Origin: Gentiana macrophylla
Taxonomy: Eukaryota; Streptophyta; Magnoliopsida; Gentianales; Gentianaceae
Length of the DNA stretch: 64,000 bases
Assembly (NCBI GenBank): GCA_026214975.1
Contig: CM047805.1
Span: 5,084,001-5,148,000, forward strand
Direction: 5' to 3'
The notes beneath the pieces were generated by a model that had not been told where the DNA came from, ran no database searches, and saw only the letters and a program-made list of their open reading frames with translations. Of this stretch, positions 33,310 to 45,269 are shown in pieces. The translations under genes and the position numbers were made by a program. Positions within the stretch are counted from its first letter, which is position 1; every line of letters begins with the position of its first letter.

Positions 33310-33500
33310 AGATCAATTTGGGGGCTAATAGAGACTCTTCCTTGGGAACAAGGGAGAGAAGCAACGTATGGCCAATGGCTATGGCGCAATCGAGTTGTAT
33401 ACGATCCATACAAAGAACGACCTCATACGTTTATTTTTGTATCCCATGTAGTTAAGAGGGCTAAAAACCCGAGACTAGCTTGGAAGGACAAGGGGTAAAA
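33310..33500 (+). pseudogene. LINE-like fragment (copy 2)
   Basis: Near-identical to 243-431, with the QWLWRNRVVYD reading preserved. The last codons read WKDKG before TAA. Part of the duplicated block. Confidence 0.35.
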
Positions 33501-33545
33501 TAGTTTCGATTTTTTGCCTGCTTTTTCTATTCTTAAAAACAATGT

Positions 33546-33692
33546 AAATGGTGCCTAACAACATTTATGATAATTGTATTTTATTGATTCAACTGAGTAG
33601 CAGTGGTATAAATATATAGGACTACAACTACTTGGCCAACAAGTGACAATAAAATAAATACATAATAATAACATTTAGCTAATTCCAATGTT
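33546..33692 (-). mobile_element. copia-A 3' LTR (copy 2), short
   Basis: Counterpart of 487-632. The sense strand begins near CATTGGAATTAGCTAAATG and contains TATATATTTATACC and AATAAAATAC. Ends are estimates. Confidence 0.35.
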
Positions 33693-35193
33693 ATCCTCGG
33701 CACGTCCCTGCAATTTCGTTGGAAGTGGTTGAACACGGAGATTGGATTTTAAATTGGTAAAACGAGGCTGAGTCAACGGTTTGGTAAGGACATCGGCTAA
33801 CTGATCCTTTGAGGAGATAAAAGAGATGCCGAGCTTGCGGGCAGCAACTAATTCACGAACATGGTAAAAGTTGATCTCTATGTGTTTCGTGCGGGTGTGA
33901 AACACCGGATTGTGAGTAAAGTAGGTGGCGCCAATATTATCACACCAAAGAGTAGGCAGGGAAGACAAGGAACCTACATATCAAGAAGAAGACTACAAAG
34001 CCACTGAAGTTCTGTGGCGGTGTTAGAAAAAGTCTTATACTTGGCCTCAGTGCTATTTTTTGAAATTGTCAAGTGTTGCCTAGTACGCCAACTAATGAGA
34101 TTATCGCAAAGGAAGACATAATATGCCCCAATAGAACATTGATTATCACTATCAGTGGTCCAATTAGAGTCAAAATAAGCCCGGAGCGAAATAGAGGAGC
34201 TGTGGGAAAAGAAGAGACCATCGGAGATAGAGTGTTTAAGATACCGAAGAATGCTTGTAACTGCAACCCAGTGAGCATCGGTAGGAGAATGCATATACTT
34301 AATAACTTTGTATATCGCACAGGAAATATCAAGCCGAGTGAAACTAAGATACTGCAAACCGCCAATGATAGTGCGGTAAAGAAAGTGATTAGCGCAGGGA
34401 GGACAATCGTCAAGTGTAAGCCGGGTAGAGGCCGACATAGGTGTCTGACAAGGCTTGGCCTTGTCCAGAGAAGCACGCTGTAGAAGATGAAATATATACT
34501 TGCGTTGAGTGAAGAATAGCCCATCGGAGGTAGGGAGCACCTCAATACCAAGAAAATAGGACAGAGAACCAAGGTCTTTAGCCAGAAAGTGCCGACCAAG
34601 ATAAGAGATGACCAGCTCAATAAGAGATGATGACGAGCTAGTAATAATAATATCATCAACATAGATCAGTATATAAAAACGAGCATCATCATGAGAATAA
34701 ATGTATAGGGAGGTGTCGGCTTTGGAGCCAACAAAGCCAAATTGAGTCAACAAATCAGTGAAGCGAGAGAACCAAGCAAGGAGGGCCTAACGAAGGCCAT
34801 AAAGACTACGGCGATGATGGCAAACATAGTCAGGATATTCAGGATGAACAAATCCCTGTGGCTTCTACATATAAACGGGCTTAGATAAATGCCCATGGTG
34901 CAAAGCATTCTGAATGTCCACTTGGCAAAGAGATAAACTCTGCAAAACAGCAAGAGACAAAATGAGACAAATAGTGGCCGGTTTAAAAACAGGACTAAAT
35001 GTGTCTGTTTAATCAATTCCTTCAGCCTGATGAAAACCCTTGTCCACAAGGTGAGCCTTGTGACGCTCAAAATGACCATCTGCATGATGATTAGTGCGAT
35101 AAACTCATTCATTCCTAAAAAATTCATACGAGGACGCGGCGGAACAAGATCCCAGGTATGGTTGCACAACAACGCGTCAATTTCCTCTCTCAT
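33675..35193 (-). pseudogene. copia-A RT and RNase H (copy 2)
   Basis: The best preserved copia-A pol piece. The minus-strand frame 34753-33974 (259 codons) has ADTSLYIYSHDDARF, LIYVDDIIIT (catalytic YVDD), LSYFLGIEVLPTSDGLFFTQRKYI, LYRTIIGGLQYLSFTRLDI and RAYFDSNWTTDSDNQCSIGAY (RNase H start). Piece 33968-33675 has LWCDNIGATYFTHNPVFHTRTKHI and SSKDQLADVLTKPLTQP. The N-terminal RT (35193-34747) starts MREEIDALLCNHTWDLVPP and then shifts frame. The protein would copy the element's RNA into DNA. Stops near 33970 and frameshifts near 34750-35100 inactivate it. Confidence 0.88.
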
Positions 35194-35504
35194 AGCATTA
35201 CGCCAATTTGGGTGTTTAGAGGCTTCGGTATCAGAAGTAGGTTCAAGGGAGTCGGTAGAAGCAACAAGGGCTTTAAGAAGCGGATAACGGATAAAGTTAG
35301 GCTGAGAGATAGGTTTGACGGAATTGGTTTTGGTTCAAGTAACCATGGTATGAGTGGGAGCAGGTTGAGCAGAGACGCAGTGCGAAGAGGCCGAGGCCGA
35401 AGTGGATGTAGGAGAGGTGGGAGGGAAGACTCGGGAGCAGGAGGCGATGGGGTGGGGCCGGGTTAGAGGAGCCGGCATGGGAGGAGGATTTTGTAGGAGT
35501 GCAA
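35194..35504 (-). pseudogene. copia-A integrase-RT linker (copy 2)
   Basis: A Pro/Ser-rich frame with HTMVT before RT, like 13161-13570. It is interrupted at 35504 by plastid DNA. Confidence 0.65.
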
Positions 35505-36088
<584 letters not shown>

Positions 36089-36195
36089 TATTAGAAATAC
36101 AAAATATATATTTATTGCCTTGGACATGTCGTTTGATTTTTCAAATTATATCAAGATTTCATTCGTAGAATTATGTCGTCGTTGACAAAAGAAAG
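36089..36195 (+). other. Plastid atpH-atpF spacer remnant
   Basis: AT-rich sequence directly downstream of atpH (GCCTTGGACATGTCGTTTG) that runs to the right junction near GAGACAAAAA, which is shared with copia-A. I infer it to be the native spacer from its contiguity with atpH. Confidence 0.65.
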
Positions 36196-36264
36196 AGAGA
36201 CAAAAAGCGGTACATTGAGATCATCAAGGGTTGGTTTGAATGGAGAAGGTGTATAGGGGAATAC

Positions 36265-37845
36265 TGATGGAGGTCAAGTTAAATTATTAACTCGAGACCT
36301 ACTAACCCACTAGCAAGAGAACTAGGTTCAATTGTAGTATAGCCAGACAGAGTCGAGGTCGATCCCACAGAGACTCGGCACAAATAAAACACAACTTACT
36401 TTATCGACTTAAATTAAAAGGCGGTCTCACGACCAACTAAATGTTGTAAATAAAATAGCGACAACCACAAGACACAAAATACCACAAAGACAAATCAAAG
36501 ACTACTAAAACACGGATAATACGGTTGATATTATCTAGACAAATAGTATTGATTACGCTAGTAGATCATAACTCCCTCATGTGAATTAGGTTGATAACGA
36601 GACAAAACAAACGTTCAAGATTAATTATTATGACTACGGAGTCATCCCCAAGGTAGATTTAGCTCGGTTAGGCCATCTAAATCATCGTGCCTCCATTACG
36701 TGACTTCGCTTTTTGATGCCTCCATCTCATATAACTTCTGACACAATTAATTAACTAGGGATGCCGGTATAAACCGTAACCTCATCTAAGCAACATTCCT
36801 ATGGTTAGGCGTACTTCTTAGATGCCGATTCAATCTATATCCTAAGTAACAATTACTTTTTGAGTTTCATGTTAAATTATGATGACGAATAATTAAGTTG
36901 ATCGGAGTTTAACTACTCGCTTTAATTCCAATTCGGAGAATCGACGTAGTCGGCCGATCATGATATTGCCCTACAAATTGCCAGGCTCGGTCGATCGAAC
37001 GACAAAGACTCGGGCGACCGAGTGACACGTCTAGTCGACCGAACACGCTCGTGTCGGAACAAATCATGATTACTTCTTAACGCTTCTAACCTAAACACAT
37101 GGGTTCGTAAATAGATCTACATCACGCAATCAATACAAATAAAATTACTCCATAATAAAACACAACAGATCTACGAATAAAGATTGCATAATTGAATAGT
37201 CATACCCTCGAAGGCGAGAGCGACTCCCACTCTTTAATGCGCTCCCTAATCGGAGAATCCGGACTAATCCACAATGGACGAACATAAAGAAAATAAAACT
37301 TAAAAACTAAAATTGCATAAATTGTTTTGTGTTGTAGTGGTGTGTCTTCTCAATTTCAGTATTCTTTGCTTATATAGGAGTTGTAGCCGACATAGGAGAA
37401 TCCGAGAAGATTGACACGCATTTATCACCTTAGGCTTGGGTGACCGAACCTACACGCTCGGTCGATCGAATGGCATGGCTCGGTCGACCGAGCCACCTTC
37501 TTTACGCGCGTTTTCACACTTGGTTCGTCGACTTGTTCCCCACTTCACTCGTTTGTGCCGATCGATAAATCTTTTCTTCAATGCTCCGATTTTCTTCTCT
37601 TTTATCTTGAGATCTCCGATTGTGTGGTGATTATCTTCCCGATTTATCATGATCGCAAAATCAGCATTTATCACGCAATTAATTGCTCTTTTATAATAAA
37701 AACAAATAAATACCAATTATCATATTAATAATCACTTATCATTAAATAATAAATATAAGCACGTGATTAAATATGAAAAATATATAATTGACTCGATTTA
37801 AGGTTATAATTGATGACATAAATAGGTATATTTTAACCGTCATCA
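36265..37845 (-). repeat. gypsy-B 3' LTR
   Basis: 1581 bp. The sense strand starts TGATGACGGTTAAAATATACC and ends TTGACCTCCATCA. A sense TATA box (CCTATATAAGC) lies near 37370-37380. The palindromic motif CGGTCGATCG/CGGTCGACCG recurs near 36984-37045 and 37440-37495. Compared with the other LTR it lacks or gains 1-4 nt at many CG-containing sites. Confidence 0.93.
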
Positions 37846-37862
37846 AAATGCCCCCACTTAAA
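37846..37862 (-). promoter_or_regulatory. gypsy-B polypurine tract
   Basis: The minus strand reads TTTAAGTGGGGGCATTT immediately before the 3' LTR. Confidence 0.75.
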
Positions 37863-39300
37863 CTTTGCTTCATCCCGAACAAAGCATCAATAAGTCATTC
37901 CCAAGACAACATTTTCTCGTGGTCAACTCATACTTACACAAGAAACCCGAGTCAACTCATACCGGTCATGCTCATAAGATAAGCATTATCCACTACTCGC
38001 TATGAATCAAGTGATTGTGTGCATGTGCGTTGGTTTTATATAAATGTAGCCGATTTAGAGTTTATGCAGACTTCATATCTAAATTCACCAACATCAAGAT
38101 TCATACTTCTTATGCCTCGCAATGGTTAAAGCACTAGAACAATAAGCAAGAGCGTATCTATAGGTTTTTGGACTTGGAGACCGAGTACTACTCAAGCCTC
38201 TAAAAATTAATATTTTCAATTTTTGCATATGTTTGAATACTACTAATCTCAGGAAGAAAACTTTTTAATGAGTATCTCCTCTCTTAGATCATGCATAGCA
38301 CCGAATATTACCACAAGCGCAGGCTACTTTGGTAATTTTTCTACAAGCCCAAAGTGTTTTAATGCATTGTCAAAACACAGTACGCCCCAAGCTTATTACT
38401 CCGCTCTTGTTGGCTAGAAGATCGAATACATCAATCGACAAATATCGACATTAGGTCCTCATAACCACTTATCTACGCATTGTACACATATTTCTTTCAA
38501 TTATTATAACTCATGCGGTACTAAGCGATTCACATGTCGAGTAATTGAACAATACCTAACTACTTGCAATTGTTGGCATGAATATCCTTAAGTCTACTAA
38601 CAAATTATCGCAAAAGTATAATATGACTACGTACTCACGCAACTCGGTTCATGTCCTATTAATTCTAAGTATAAGAACTTCACAAGTTTAAGGGTACGAG
38701 TTAAACAACTTGGCATTTATCCATAAAATTTTTAAAATTTGGCTCAATATTGTCTCAGTGTACCGTTTCCCTTGACTGCAACATATAGCACAATATACAT
38801 ATATATAGCTAAGTCCCCTGCCCCCCACTTAAACATGGCATTGTCCTCAATGACAAAAATAAATGAGAGTTCAAGATGAAAGACTTAGCTCTGGAAACGG
38901 CTCCCAAGTAAAGGAACAATATCGGAGTAATCATTGGCACAGCGTGGAGGGAGAGACACATCTCGTATAAACAAACAAGCTCCACGAAATCGTCAAATAC
39001 CATGTCTATGGAAGTGATAAAATAATGTGGCGATAATTAGATATAGATATCTAAAAACGATTTAAGCCACTTTACTTTAGATCGCCAAGGACAAGACCAA
39101 AAAAGGATTTAAACCTAAATAAATATAACTCACATGATCGCTATCAAGGAAAAACCTCGCTTATTCCGAACTTAGACTCGAACATGGGAGATGAAAAAAC
39201 CGTGATAGGCGCATGCTACTTTATTAAAAAGAAAAACAAAAGATAGTTATAGGTAGTAGTTCTAAATTTAAAGTCGCTAGCTCGACTCACTCAAGATGGT
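37863..39300 (-). other. gypsy-B 3' non-coding spacer
   Basis: About 1.4 kb between integrase and PPT with no convincing frame, like the spacer of gypsy-A. Small frames here have no domain. A second purine run (minus TTTAAGTGGGGGGCAGGGG) lies at 38817-38833, so the PPT motif is duplicated upstream. Confidence 0.55.
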
Positions 39301-40440
39301 TTATTCATAGACAGGGTCCTCGAGGTACAAGACTTCCTCCTCACCTCCGCGGCAGCCCGTGATAATGCTTAATACGATGTCCATTGACCACAATCTGGAC
39401 TCGTTTTGAAATTGAATAATTCCACCGCCTCCGAAGGAAAAACTCGTTGTACTTGAAATGGGCCACACCATCTTGATTTTAACTTGCCCGGAAAGAGCCT
39501 TAGCGCGAGTTGTACAGAGAACCAGATCACCCTCTTGAAGGGTCCTATCTAGAATCTTTTTGTCATGGAACTTCTTCGTGCGCTCCTTGAAAATTTTGGC
39601 ATTCTCGTATGCCTCTAAACGAAACTCCTCCAGCGAGTTAATTCTAACATCCTCTTCTCACCGGCCAACGCCTCATCAAAATTTAGCATTCGTGTTGCCC
39701 ACATGGCCCGGTGCTCCAGATTCCACACAGGTAGATGACATGCTTTTCCAAAAACAATCCTATACGGTGACATTCCAATCGAGGTTTTATATGCAATCCT
39801 ATATGCCCATAAAGCGTCGCCCAAACGTAACGACCAATCCTTCCTAGTTGTATTGACAGCTTTTCTCAGGATACGCTTTATTTCTCGATTGGTGACTTCT
39901 ACCGCCCACTAGTTTGGGGGTGATATGCGGTTGCTAGCTTATGTCGAACCCCATACTTAATCATCACCTTTCAAAAGGTTTATTACAAAAATGACTACCA
40001 TTGTCGCTATAATCGCCTCAAGCGCCCCAAACCTTGTAAAAATATTCTTTTCAAGAATCTAACCACAACCCTAGCATCGTTAGTAGGGAAGCAATGGCTT
40101 CAACCCATTTGGATACATAATCAACAAAGAACTAAGATGTATCGGTTAGATAATGATGAAGTGAAAGGCCCAACGAAATCTATTCCCCAAACATCAAAAA
40201 GTTCTACTTCTAAGATACTCTTGAGTGGCATCTCATTCCTCCGAGAAATATTACTGTCATTTGACAAGCATGACATCCTCTTGCATATTGGTGTGCATCC
40301 TTAAACAATGTTGGCCAATAAAAACCGCATTGGAGGACCTTGGCCGCAGATTTTATCTCCCCGTAGTGTCCTCCAACTTCATACGAATGACAATGCTTCA
40401 GGATATCATTATACTCTTCCTCGGGCACACATCTTGAAAA
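39301..40440 (-). pseudogene. gypsy-B integrase
   Basis: The minus strand piece 40428-40210 has the H2C2 zinc domain (HCHSYEVGGHYGEIKSA, then FYWPTLFKDAHQYARGCHACQ). The core follows in broken frames near 39900-40200. 39824-39615 has [24 protein letters not shown] and [14 protein letters not shown], the segment after the catalytic Glu. The C-terminal KL-SRW(S)GPF-like part is near 39460-39490. Integrase would insert the cDNA, and here it is inactive through frameshifts. Confidence 0.85.
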
Positions 40441-41300
40441 ACATTATCGATCCTAGCTTAAACAAATAAGGCTCATCCCAATAATAGTGTCTAAGATCTT
40501 TAAAGAATTTTTTCCTTTCTTGGGCAAAGTGAGATTCGGTAAGGTGTACTTTATGGAGAGATAATTGACAAACAAACTAAACCACGGTTGTTTCTTTTCC
40601 TTCACAACCTCTATTCGCGAAGAAACTGCGCAGCACAATCATCATGTCCTCCGATGGTGGTGATGGAGAAAAGTTGTTCATCAGAAAAGATTCTCCTATT
40701 TCGTGCAATTCCTCACCATCCTCTAACTCGTAAGCGATGATGATCGGCCACCACGTTCTCACTTCCTTTCTTATCTCGGATTTCTACGCCAAATTCTTGC
40801 GCAGTAGAATCCATCTCAACAGTCTCGGCTTTGAATCTTGCTTTGCTAGGAGGTACTTAAGAGCCGCATGGTCAGTCCATACAGTGACTTTAGATCCTAC
40901 TAAGCACGATCTAAACTTGTCAAAAGCAAAGATAACGGCCAAAAGCTCCTTCTCCGTTGTGGCGTAATTTCTTTGGGGCATTCAAAGTCCGGCTTGCATA
41001 ATAAATGGGCCTAAAAATCTTATCCTTTCTTTGACCCAAAGCGGCGCCAACCGCAGATCACTTGCATCACACATCGGTTCAAACGAAAGATCCCAATCCG
41101 GTGCGACTAGGGACGGGTGCAAAGAATCAATCTACTTTTTATTTCGTTGAAGGCTTTTATGCACTCATTAGAAAACACGAATGGTACATCCTTGGCCAAT
41201 AATTCGGTAAGAGGTCTAGAGATTAGGAAAAGTCCTTGATAAACCTACGATAAAATCCGGCGTGGCCTAAAAACCTCGCAAAGTTTTAAGATTAGTAGGT
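40441..41300 (-). pseudogene. gypsy-B RNase H and connection
   Basis: The minus-strand frame 40981-40784 reads [23 protein letters not shown], then [29 protein letters not shown], the conserved gypsy RNase H core with the WTDH motif. Flanking pieces (41000-41300) are the tether, with stops. Confidence 0.85.
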
Positions 41301-42072
41301 GGAGGTAGTTTCTCGATCACCTCGACTTTAGCTCTATCCACCTCTATACCGTTCTTGGATATCGCGGTGACCTAGTACTATACCTTCCGTAACCATCAAA
41401 TGACACTTCTCCCGCTTAAGCACAAGATTAGTCTCTTCACATCTCTTCAACACTCGTGCTAGATGTGTGAGACATGAATCAAATCGTCTCCAAATACGGA
41501 GAAGTCATCCATAAAGATTTCCAAGAAATCTTCCACCATGTCCGCAAACAGTGACATCATACACCGTTGAAATGTCGCGGGGGCGTTGCACAATCCAAAT
41601 GGCATTCGATTATAAGCAAATGTCCCATATGGGCATGTAAATGTCGTTTTCTCACGATCCTCGGGTGAGATGTGGATTTGATAGTATCCCGAATACCCGT
41701 CAAGAAAACAATAGAAAGCATGCCCGCTCGCCTCTCGAGCATTTGATCGATGAAGGGAAGAGGAAAGTGGTCCTTACGAGTTGCGTCATTTAGTTTCCTA
41801 AAGTCTATGCACACTGATGACCGGTGATTAGCCTCACAGGAATTAACTCATTCAACTCATTGGCTTGCACCGTCAATCCTCCCTTCTTGGGAACTACGTG
41901 GATAGGGCTTACCCATTCGCTATCAGCAATTGGAAATATAATTCCCATTTCTAGCATTTTTATAACCTCATCCCTAACCACGCCTTTTAATTGCGCGGGG
42001 TTAAACGCCTCGAGGTTGTGCAACCGCTTTCTTTTCAGTGGTCCACGGAGATCTTGTGCATACATACGCTAG
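41301..42072 (-). pseudogene. gypsy-B reverse transcriptase
   Basis: The minus strand encodes MLEMGIIFPIADSEWVSPIHVVPKKGG, then CIDFRKLNDATRKDHFPLPFIDQML and the catalytic IFMDDFSVFGDD near 41480-41520. All are diagnostic of Athila-like RT. Frameshifts occur near 41700 and 41805. Confidence 0.9.
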
Positions 42073-43089
42073 GACTAATGCCCTTGACGTCAGCTATGGT
42101 CCATCCAAATGCTCCGCGGTACTCTCTCAGAACTCTCATTAGTTTCTCCTCTTGTAAGTCCGTCAAGGATGAAGATATAATTAGCGGCAAAGTCTCATCT
42201 TGAAGAAATACATACTTCAAATTCGCAGGAAGAGGTTTTAAAGTCAAATTTGTGGGAGGTTCTTCCAAAGAGGTCTTCAGCTTTTGACCAGTGAGTTTGA
42301 GTTCAAAGTATTTATGCCACGTTGGTCTATGATAGAATCTTTCAATCTCGAGCAAGACTTACTTCCTCTCACAGGCCTTGGGATTCCTCTACTACATCCT
42401 GGCCATATCATCTTCTCCTCCTCACTACTTATGTACTTGACTTCATCCTCTTCTTCCAAGACAGCATCCAAGAAATCCTTGATACTTTCATGTTGTTGAA
42501 ATTCTTGAATGATCCTATCAATGGAATCCAACATGAAACATGCATCTTCTCCATCATCAAAGTTGCTTCATAGTATCAAAGACATTGAATGCAACTCTCT
42601 CTTCATTCACTCTTAATACCAACTCGCCTTTGTAAACATCAATTTAGCGTTTCTACTAGTGGCCATGAAAGGTCTCCCTAAAATCAATGGCACTTCGTAG
42701 TTAGCTTCCATATCTAATACCACAAAGTCGACAGGAATACAAACTTTTCAACTCTTACTAGCACATCCTCAACCACTCCACACGGCTCTTTGTGAGATCG
42801 GTCACTAATTGCAATGTGATTGAGGTCTTCTTAAGATCTTTCATGCCTAGTTTCAAAAAAATAGATAGTGGCATCAGTTCACACTTGCTCCTAGATCACA
42901 CAAAGCTTTGTTCGGACATACGTTACCTATGGTGCGAGGGAATGAGAAAACTTCCCGGATCTTTGCATTTCGGGGTAACTTATGTTGAAGAATGGCCGAG
43001 CACTCCTCATTAAGGCATATGGTCTCTAAATCTAGAAGTTTCCTTTTAGTGGAGACGGCGTCTTTTAAAACTTGGTGTACTCGGGCATT
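42073..43089 (-). pseudogene. gypsy-B protease and linker
   Basis: The minus strand near 42920-42850 reads KALCDLGASVN, the Athila-type protease active-site region (DLGAS in place of DSGA), followed by damaged sequence and an acidic linker (42534-42277) leading into RT. Confidence 0.7.
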
Positions 43090-44900
43090 TCACCCAAATG
43101 CTTCAACTAGGGGTATATTGATTTGCAACTTACTAAACATATCCACGAACTTCTTATACCTCTTATTATCAAACTTAGGTTTCGGCTTTGGTGGAGGGTA
43201 AGGTAGAGTTGAAGGATCGACATCGGTGAAAATTGGGTACTTGTTATCAAAAAGTTCAACTCTAGGCCAAAGAGGTTCTTTATATGTTCTTTGTTCAGCA
43301 AAGATTCGAAGTATTAGTCTCATTGCTTGGCTCACCATCCTTATTCTTTGTGACTTTCTCTTGGGGATGGTGGAGTTACTTCTTTTCCACTTCTTGTCAT
43401 GATCGCATTCAAATCCTTGGGTTCTTTCGGTGTTGCTTGGCAACCCTCCAGGAGGTCTAGTTGAGACTTGCTCACCTAGTTGTCCTACCCAGTGCGTGAG
43501 ATTTTGGACTAGAGCTTCTGGTTGGTTACCTTGGCATCTGTCTTCGACAATATTGGCTAAAGTTAGTGGCTAACTCAACCATAGATTTTGAAAGTTGTCC
43601 CATATTATCGGTGACGACATTACTCGCTTTTTCTATCGCAGACTTCCCAACCAAAAGTTTTAGTCTGTTTGTGGTACATAAGGGGTAGGTGGTTTAGGCC
43701 TTTCTCCTGCATTTATGTCACTATATCGGAATCCAGGATGGTTATGATTGGGTCTCAGATCCTCCTCCGACATAATTGGCTTCTTTCAAGATCAAGATTC
43801 TCACCTTGAGGTGCTACCTCGATTCCAGCCCTTTCTCTACTCTTGTCATCCTCTCTTGCATCCCATCTACCTTATCATTGATAATGTAAAGTTGTTCTAA
43901 GATTTTAGTAGATGCACTATCATCGAATATATCAGTGCCATCTTCACAAGAGCTATGTCATTGCCTCCCATTGGCTATTCATTGCTATTTGTTCCATCTT
44001 TCCTTGTGCCTCCTCGGGAGATAAAGAACAAACGCTCCATTTCTTTGGAGGCGTCTACTCTAATTTTCTCGAGTCTCTCTCAACCCATGGTAAAAAGTTT
44101 GCATTAAAAGCCAAAGAGAGATGTCATGATGAGGACACTTCCTCATAGCTTCCTTGAAACGCTCCCAAGCTTGATCAAAACTCTCCCAGGTTGTTGCTTA
44201 AATCCTAAGATGTCTTGGCGTAACTTAAAGTTTTTTTCCCAAGGGAAATACTTATTCATGAATTTTGCAACAATTGTTCCCAAGTAGTGATAGATCCAAC
44301 CTCTAAAGAGAGAAGCCATTGCTTAGCTTTATCTTTCAACGTGAAAAGGAAAAGCTTAAGACGAATGTTCCCCTCCGGGATTAATTTCGGTTTCACGGTG
44401 CTAACGATTTCCAAGAAATTCGCCACACGTGAACACCGGGATCCTCGCTTTGGATTCCATGAAAAGTGGAATAGTTGGTCACCATTTGAATTACATTAGG
44501 CCTAGGGTGATAGACTTCCGCAAAGATCTTGCGGTGCTACGATAGCGGGAATGAATTGTTCAATAGTGGGCGTTGCATAACTTTGCAAAGTGCGCCGCTC
44601 CTTGGACTAGGGCTTGGTTCTCATTATTAACATTTGCATTCACATTATTGGCATTATTGATAACAGGATCAACAACGGGATTAGGTACTGATTTGGATTG
44701 TTCTCAATGCCTTCCATTTCCGCTTTTTGATTCGTAATGTTCGTAATGATCGGTTGTATGTCCTTCTTCCACTCCTTGCTCGCTTTCCTCAAGATTTGGA
44801 TCCTCTTCTCCTTGCTTAGCCGCCAGTTCCTAGCTAACTTCCTATTCCTTCTCGCAAATTTTTCTATCTCAGGATTATAAGGTTCAAGCGGTTCCTTCGA
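43090..44900 (-). pseudogene. gag: gypsy-B gag
   Basis: Broken gag on the minus strand. Near 44290-44390 it encodes FTLKDKAKQWLLSLE, the Retrotrans_gag signature. The C-terminal piece 43443-43090 has YPPPKPKPKFDNKRYKKFVDMFSKLQINIPLVEA, equivalent to the RRILRDTQVSMPLAEVL part of gypsy-A. The start lies near 44890. Many short frame breaks. Confidence 0.75.
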
Positions 44901-45118
44901 TTTCCGAGTAGCGTACTATAAAATAATAAACAACAATAAAACAATTAATCACTAGTAAAGGCTAGGCCTTTAACTAACTAAATAAAACAGACTCAAATAA
45001 GTTGGAGAAAAGAAACATGCATAAATAAAACGAAGCGGAATTTTGTAAAATCGACACGAGAATAAAAGCAAAAGAAAACAAATTCTCGGTCGATCGAGAG
45101 TCGTGGTTCGGTCGATCA

Positions 45119-45151
<33 letters not shown>

Positions 45152-45245
45152 TTTTTTTTTTTAATATCTATATGACTCTTATTCACAGACTATTTACGAA
45201 TCTAGTTCTAACAAAATAAGCTATATCGTAATTTAATGACTCGAG
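44901..45245 (-). other. gypsy-B leader with poly-T tract
   Basis: Untranslated leader. It has a near-continuous T-run (A-run in sense) at 45120-45163, directly beside a CGGTCGATCGAGAG/CGGTCGATCAAG motif pair. Confidence 0.6.
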
Positions 45246-45263
45246 TCCCCGGCAACGGCGCCA
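45246..45263 (-). promoter_or_regulatory. gypsy-B primer binding site (tRNA-Asp)
   Basis: The plus strand TCCCCGGCAACGGCGCCA is identical to the 3' end of plant tRNA-Asp, so the element RNA is complementary over 18 nt. It lies 6 nt inside the LTR. Confidence 0.92.
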
Positions 45264-45269
45264 AAAACT

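Noticed and set aside
34069..34662. 197-codon Leu-rich minus ORF that looks membrane-like
   Set aside because: Out-of-frame shadow of the copia-A RT/RNase H frame 33974-34753 on the same strand.
35158..35466. Arg/Gly-rich plus-strand ORF resembling an RNA-binding protein
   Set aside because: Antisense of the Pro/Ser-rich copia-A linker; the RGR repeats come from complementing that composition.
36265..37845. Inverted-repeat transposon suggested by TGATGG/CCATCA outer ends
   Set aside because: The TGATG/CATCA ends belong to LTRs with PBS, PPT and 5-bp duplications, so it is a gypsy element.
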